Below, piece by piece: positions 61,057-64,000 of a stretch of DNA of 64,000 nt (position 1 is the first letter of the stretch; each line of letters opens with the position of its first letter). Made by a program: the position numbers and the translations under genes. The notes under the pieces are model-generated. The model saw only the letters and a list, made by a program, of their open reading frames with translations. It had not been told where the DNA came from and made no database searches. This stretch comes from Tahibacter aquaticus (lineage in GTDB: Bacteria > Pseudomonadota > Gammaproteobacteria > Xanthomonadales > Rhodanobacteraceae). The stretch covers positions 62,001-126,000 of the forward strand of contig NZ_SNZH01000006.1 of the NCBI RefSeq assembly GCF_004363655.1. Reading direction: 5' to 3'.

Positions 61057-61737
61057 TCAGGCCGTTATCGCGTCGAAGTCGGCGACGCAGGCATGGCTGG
61101 CGTCGGCCGGACACTGCAGCGGCGGGCGGCACAGCCAGGTCGTCGCCAGTCCGGCGGCGCGGGCGGCATCAAGCTCCTCGACGATGTCGGAAAGGAACAG
61201 GATGTCGGCGGGAGCGTGGCCGATCTGTGCCGCGATGCGTTCGTACGAGGCCTGCTCGCGCTTGCCGCCGATCTCGGTATCGAAGTAGCCGCTGAACAGC
61301 GGCGTGAGATCACCGGCTTCGCTGAAGCCGAAGAACAGTTTCTGTGCCGCGACCGAACCGGATGAATATACGTACAGGTCCAGGCCCTGCTGTTTCCAGC
61401 CGTGCAGTCGCGCGGCGACTTCTGCGTACAGGTGGGCGCGATAGGCACCGCTGGCATAGCCGTCGGCCCAGATAAGCCCCTGCAGCGCTTTCAGCGGCGT
61501 GATCTTGCGGTCTTCGTCGATCCAGCGCTGCAAGGTGGCGACGATGCCGGCGCGGTCGTCGGCGGCCAGGCCGGCTTCGCTGGCGGTGGCGGCAAGCCAG
61601 CGGGCTGTTTCAGGCTCGTCGCCGTGGGCGGCGACAAAGGCTGGCAGGTGTTCGCGCGCATACGGAAACAGCACGTCCTTGACGAAGCTGATGGAGCTGG
61701 TGGTGCCTTCGATGTCGGTCAGGATGGCGCGCGTCAT
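61057..61737 (-). CDS. mtnC: Enolase-phosphatase E1
   Basis: 226 residues from the ATG at 61737 ([20 protein letters not shown]). A HAD-superfamily enzyme of methionine salvage: it enolises and dephosphorylates 2,3-diketo-5-methylthiopentyl-1-phosphate to the acireductone used by MtnD. The nucleophile motif is DIEGTTS, followed by [13 protein letters not shown] and [12 protein letters not shown]. The gene is 25 bases downstream of mtnD, and only two bases separate its stop from the C13 peptidase start. Confidence 0.95.
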   Translation of the reverse strand: MTRAILTDIEGTTSSISFVKDVLFPYAREHLPAFVAAHGDEPETARWLAATASEAGLAADDRAGIVATLQRWIDEDRKITPLKALQGLIWADGYASGAYRAHLYAEVAARLHGWKQQGLDLYVYSSGSVAAQKLFFGFSEAGDLTPLFSGYFDTEIGGKREQASYERIAAQIGHAPADILFLSDIVEELDAARAAGLATTWLCRPPLQCPADASHACVADFDAITA

Positions 61738-61762
61738 TGGATACGTGTTCGCAAGTGGAAAA

Positions 61763-62308
61763 TCAGACTTCCAGGCGCGGAAAGCGCTGGGCGATTTCGC
61801 TGCCGGTGAAATTCGCCACCCAGCCCGCGGCATTGGTGAACAGGCGGATCGCGACGAAGTGCGGCTGTTCGCTCATGTCGAACCAGTGGCGCGTGTTGTC
61901 GGGTACGCCGATCAGGTCGCCCTGGGTGCACAGCACCTCGTAGACCTTGTCGTCGATGTGCAGGGTGAACAGGCCGCGGCCGGCGACGAAGAAGCGCACC
62001 TCGTCTTCCGAATGGGTGTGCTCGTTGAGAAATTTCTGCCGCAACGTCGCCTTGTCCGGGTGGTCGGCATTGAGGCTGATCACGTCGACGGCCTGGTAGC
62101 CTTCGCTGTTCATCAGGCGGTCGATGTCATGCCGGTAGGCGGCGATGACTGCTTCGGGCGCAGCGCCGGGAACGATGTCGGCGCTGGCCTGCCAGCGCTC
62201 GAAGCGCACGCCGACCTTGCCCAGTTCGGCCGCGATGGCGGGGTGATCGTCGCTGTCAAACAGCACCTGGGCGGGCTGGTCTTCGGCGAAAATGCGCAGT
62301 CGGCTCAT
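61763..62308 (-). CDS. mtnD: Acireductone dioxygenase
   Basis: 181 residues, a cupin enzyme that splits acireductone to 2-keto-4-methylthiobutyrate and formate (iron form), or off-pathway products (nickel form). Metal ligands are visible in [11 protein letters not shown] (two His and a Glu) and a further His in [21 protein letters not shown] is the core strand. The start overlaps the mtnB stop by four bases, so the two are translationally coupled. Confidence 0.96.
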   Translation of the reverse strand: MSRLRIFAEDQPAQVLFDSDDHPAIAAELGKVGVRFERWQASADIVPGAAPEAVIAAYRHDIDRLMNSEGYQAVDVISLNADHPDKATLRQKFLNEHTHSEDEVRFFVAGRGLFTLHIDDKVYEVLCTQGDLIGVPDNTRHWFDMSEQPHFVAIRLFTNAAGWVANFTGSEIAQRFPRLEV

Positions 62309-62946
62309 GCTCTCAGTCTCCTCAGGTCCAGCTCCACCGCAAGCAGGAACTCGAATGCCTCGAGATGCCGCCGCGCTTCGGCCATGGTCCGGCCCCAGGT
62401 ATAGATGCCGTGGCCGTCTATCAAGTAGCCGTGCAGCGGCTTGCCTGCATCGAGCCAGGCGTCGACCTGGTCTACCAGTTCGGGCATGTCCTGGGTATTC
62501 GGGAATACCGGCAGGTCGAGCTCGCTGTCGTGCGTGGTATAGCCGGTGATGGCCTTCTGCAGTTCCAGGCCGCTGAAGCGGATCAGACCGGCCGGCGCGT
62601 AAAGGCGCGAGGCTACGGTCTGGTTGTGGGAATGCGTATGCAGCACCGCGCCTATGCTGGCATCGCGCCGGTACATCTGTACGTGCAGCAGGGTTTCCGC
62701 CGACGGCCGCGCGCTGGTGCCGACTGCGTTGCCGGCGAAATCGACCAGCATGATGTCATCCACGCTGAGGCGACCCTTGTCGCGGCCGGAAACCGTCACG
62801 GCGGCATGTGTGTCGTCGTAGCGCAGGGAAAAGTTGCTGCTGGTCGCCGGCGTCCAGCCACGCGCGCCGAGGTCGCGTCCGGCGTCGGCGATCTCGCGCG
62901 CGCAGGCGGCGAGACGTTCGGGGTCGGGAAGAGTCGTAGTGGCCAT
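62305..62946 (-). CDS. mtnB: Methylthioribulose-1-phosphate dehydratase
   Basis: 213 residues, a class II aldolase-fold zinc enzyme that dehydrates methylthioribulose-1-phosphate. Marks are [15 protein letters not shown] near the N-terminus, [25 protein letters not shown] with the zinc His ligands, and DGHGIYTWG with a third His. It is the first gene of the mtnB-mtnD-mtnC-C13 cluster. mtnA and mtnN or mtnP are not in the window. A -10-like TATAGT lies about 30 bases upstream of the start on the minus strand. Confidence 0.95.
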   Translation of the reverse strand: MATTTLPDPERLAACAREIADAGRDLGARGWTPATSSNFSLRYDDTHAAVTVSGRDKGRLSVDDIMLVDFAGNAVGTSARPSAETLLHVQMYRRDASIGAVLHTHSHNQTVASRLYAPAGLIRFSGLELQKAITGYTTHDSELDLPVFPNTQDMPELVDQVDAWLDAGKPLHGYLIDGHGIYTWGRTMAEARRHLEAFEFLLAVELDLRRLRA

Positions 62947-63123
62947 GGGCTGCTGCGATCGAATGGGCGAGCACTATAACTGAGGCCCGTAAACGCATCG
63001 ACCGCGCGCTTTGCGAACGATACGCAGCGCCGCAGACCTGTGCTGCGACGATTACGATGGCGAACGCGCGGCGCCGCATGGCCTGCGCGCTTGTACGTTC
63101 CCAGCCAGGACTCAAGGATGCTT

Positions 63124-63450
63124 ATGTCTCAGCCAGAACACGTCATATCGCGCCGCCGTTTTGTGCAGATGGTGCTGCTCGGCGGTGCTGCCGCCGTCGT
63201 CCTGCCCGCCGCAGCACAGGGTGACGCACTGCCGCCGCTGAGCGGCAGCGACCCCACTGCCAGCGCGCTGGCCTATACCGAAGATGCCGCTGCCGTCGAT
63301 GCGAAGCGCTTTCCCCAGCACAAGGCTGGCGATACCTGCCTGAGCTGCAATTTCTACCAGGGCAAGTCCGCACGCGGCGCCTGCTCGCTGTTTCCGGGCA
63401 AGTCGGTAGCAGGCAAGGGCTGGTGCTCGGCCTTCGTCGCCAAGGCTTGA
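63124..63450 (+). CDS. High-potential iron-sulfur protein (HiPIP)
   Basis: 108 residues from the ATG at 63124 (an ATG at 63118 is in frame but leaves too little space after AAGG). A Tat signal (SRRRFVQMVLLGGAAAVVLP) sends the folded protein to the periplasm. The mature part carries the four [4Fe-4S] Cys: two in CLSCNFY, then CSLFPGK and GWCSAF. HiPIPs carry electrons, in some bacteria to reaction centres or cytochrome oxidases. It stands alone and is divergent from mtnB. Confidence 0.93.
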   Translation: MSQPEHVISRRRFVQMVLLGGAAAVVLPAAAQGDALPPLSGSDPTASALAYTEDAAAVDAKRFPQHKAGDTCLSCNFYQGKSARGACSLFPGKSVAGKGWCSAFVAKA

Positions 63451-63670
63451 AATACAGGCAGCGCACTGCACCCGGAGAGGGGTGTCGGTCGGCAAGCAAG
63501 GGGGCGAAACGAAGGGCGGTGGACTGAATAGTCGCTGCCCGGATGCGCCCAGACCGAGGAGCTAACCCGTCTGAACGCATCCGAGCCGCATTCCGTGGGG
63601 CCCACTGCCAAGTGTATTTCCCGCGGACCTCGATCATAACCGCTGCGGTTGCGGGCAGCTAACACAGGGC

Positions 63671-63679
63671 TGTGGATAA
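63671..63679 (-). promoter_or_regulatory. DnaA-box-like site
   Basis: A perfect match to the DnaA box TTATCCACA on the minus strand, with a weaker TTCCCCACA on the plus strand at 63701-63709. Two sites alone do not prove an origin. Confidence 0.3.
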
Positions 63680-63929
63680 GCCGTGGATTGCTTGTGGGCG
63701 TTCCCCACAAACCAGAGCCAGCTCAGGTGCTTAAACGATTTTTGTCGAGCGCGCCGAAACTGTGTACAGATTGCTGCCGAATCGACCCGGACTGCGAAGT
63801 GCGTCGCTAAGTGATTGAGCGCAAAGGGGCTTACGAAATTGTCCCGGCGGACAGCAACAAGGCGCTGCAAGGCAGCGCCAAGTTGTTGATTACACAGAAA
63901 CCCGGCGGTTCGTGCGCGGTTTACGGCGC

Positions 63930-63958
63930 GCTTGCCCCCGCACGACGCGGGGGCAAGC
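63930..63958. terminator. Strong hairpin near the window end
   Basis: A 12-pair stem, GCTTGCCCCCGC and GCGGGGGCAAGC, with a five-base loop. It would lie just after a possible minus-strand gene ending at 63967. No T-run follows. Confidence 0.55.
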
Positions 63959-64000
63959 TGACGGACTCAGCCTTTATTGGCGAGATGGCTGTGCTTTTTG

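Larger units (their letters stand above)
63451..64000. other. Non-coding region at the window end
   Basis: No convincing gene is seen. The region holds a DnaA-box-like sequence, a strong hairpin, and at the very end ten in-frame codons (KKHSHLANKG, then stop at 63967-63969 on the minus strand) that could be the 3' end of a gene lying outside. It is richer in A/T than its surroundings in places. Confidence 0.5.

Noticed and set aside
63634-63870. 78-codon minus-strand frame
   Set aside because: No domain, odd composition, and it crosses the DnaA-box-like site and a region without coding signal.
1-64000. CRISPR array, tRNA, rRNA, prophage or insertion sequence
   Set aside because: I saw no regularly spaced repeats, no tRNA cloverleaf-like gene, and no transposase, integrase or phage structural gene.

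Overview
The window is high-GC DNA from a gammaproteobacterium, most likely a xanthomonad relative (Xanthomonadaceae/Rhodanobacteraceae type). The reasons are a compact hisG-D-C-B-H-A-F-IE operon preceded by a TrpR/YerC-family gene, an mtnB-mtnD-mtnC methionine-salvage cluster, a bacterial ACE (M2) peptidase, a HiPIP, and many secreted proteins ending in a short Ile-Phe-x-Asp/Asn-x-Phe-Glu/Gln tail. This assignment is inference; no rRNA or tRNA lies in the window.

Layout. 1-7.4 kb: two tandem multiheme cytochrome c-like genes (the first cut by the window edge), a lipoprotein and a secreted protein that together look like a split copper-amine-oxidase-like pair, then a secreted protein of unknown function. 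7.5-11 kb: a membrane-anchored penicillin acylase-family hydrolase and a LysR regulator. 11.1-16.7 kb: an ECF sigma factor, a transmembrane Ser/Thr kinase and a secreted TPR-CHAT (caspase-like) protein, a likely signalling/protease module. 17-22.5 kb: parC, a small conserved protein, a Bcr/CflA-type transporter, a YecA/UPF0149 protein and the fluoride channel crcB. 22.5-30 kb: ACE-like M2 dipeptidase, small membrane protein, fold-back repeat, rhomboid protease, a broken PA-domain gene containing a (TCTGG)5 microsatellite, a CheY-like regulator and the M3 peptidase Dcp. 30-37 kb: an LVIVD (choice-of-anchor B) protein, a HGSNAT-like acyltransferase and a Kelch-PKD-PPC protein. 37-47.4 kb: RhlE-type helicase, hisS-hutH, and two tandem M14 carboxypeptidases. 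47.4-59.3 kb: a 7TM-DISM diguanylate cyclase, the yerC-his operon, and a GAF-GAF diguanylate cyclase. 59.3-63.5 kb: a PP-loop ATPase, a C13 caspase-like peptidase coupled to mtnC-D-B, and a HiPIP. 63.5-64 kb is non-coding with a hairpin and a DnaA-box-like site.

How the genes fit together. Many products are exported peptide- or protein-degrading enzymes (S45, M2, M3, two M14), which together with an ammonia-lyase suggests growth on peptides. The complete his operon gives histidine biosynthesis from PRPP and ATP; its promoter carries a palindrome resembling a TrpR operator overlapping the predicted transcription start, which points to autoregulation by the first gene. Two diguanylate cyclases flank the operon, one with and one without an allosteric inhibition motif.

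The most interesting signals are the C-terminal tail shared by six otherwise unrelated exported proteins (a candidate sorting tag), the sigma-kinase-CHAT cluster, the split amine-oxidase pair beside multiheme cytochromes, the his operator, and the pentanucleotide repeat whose loss of one unit would join two reading frames.
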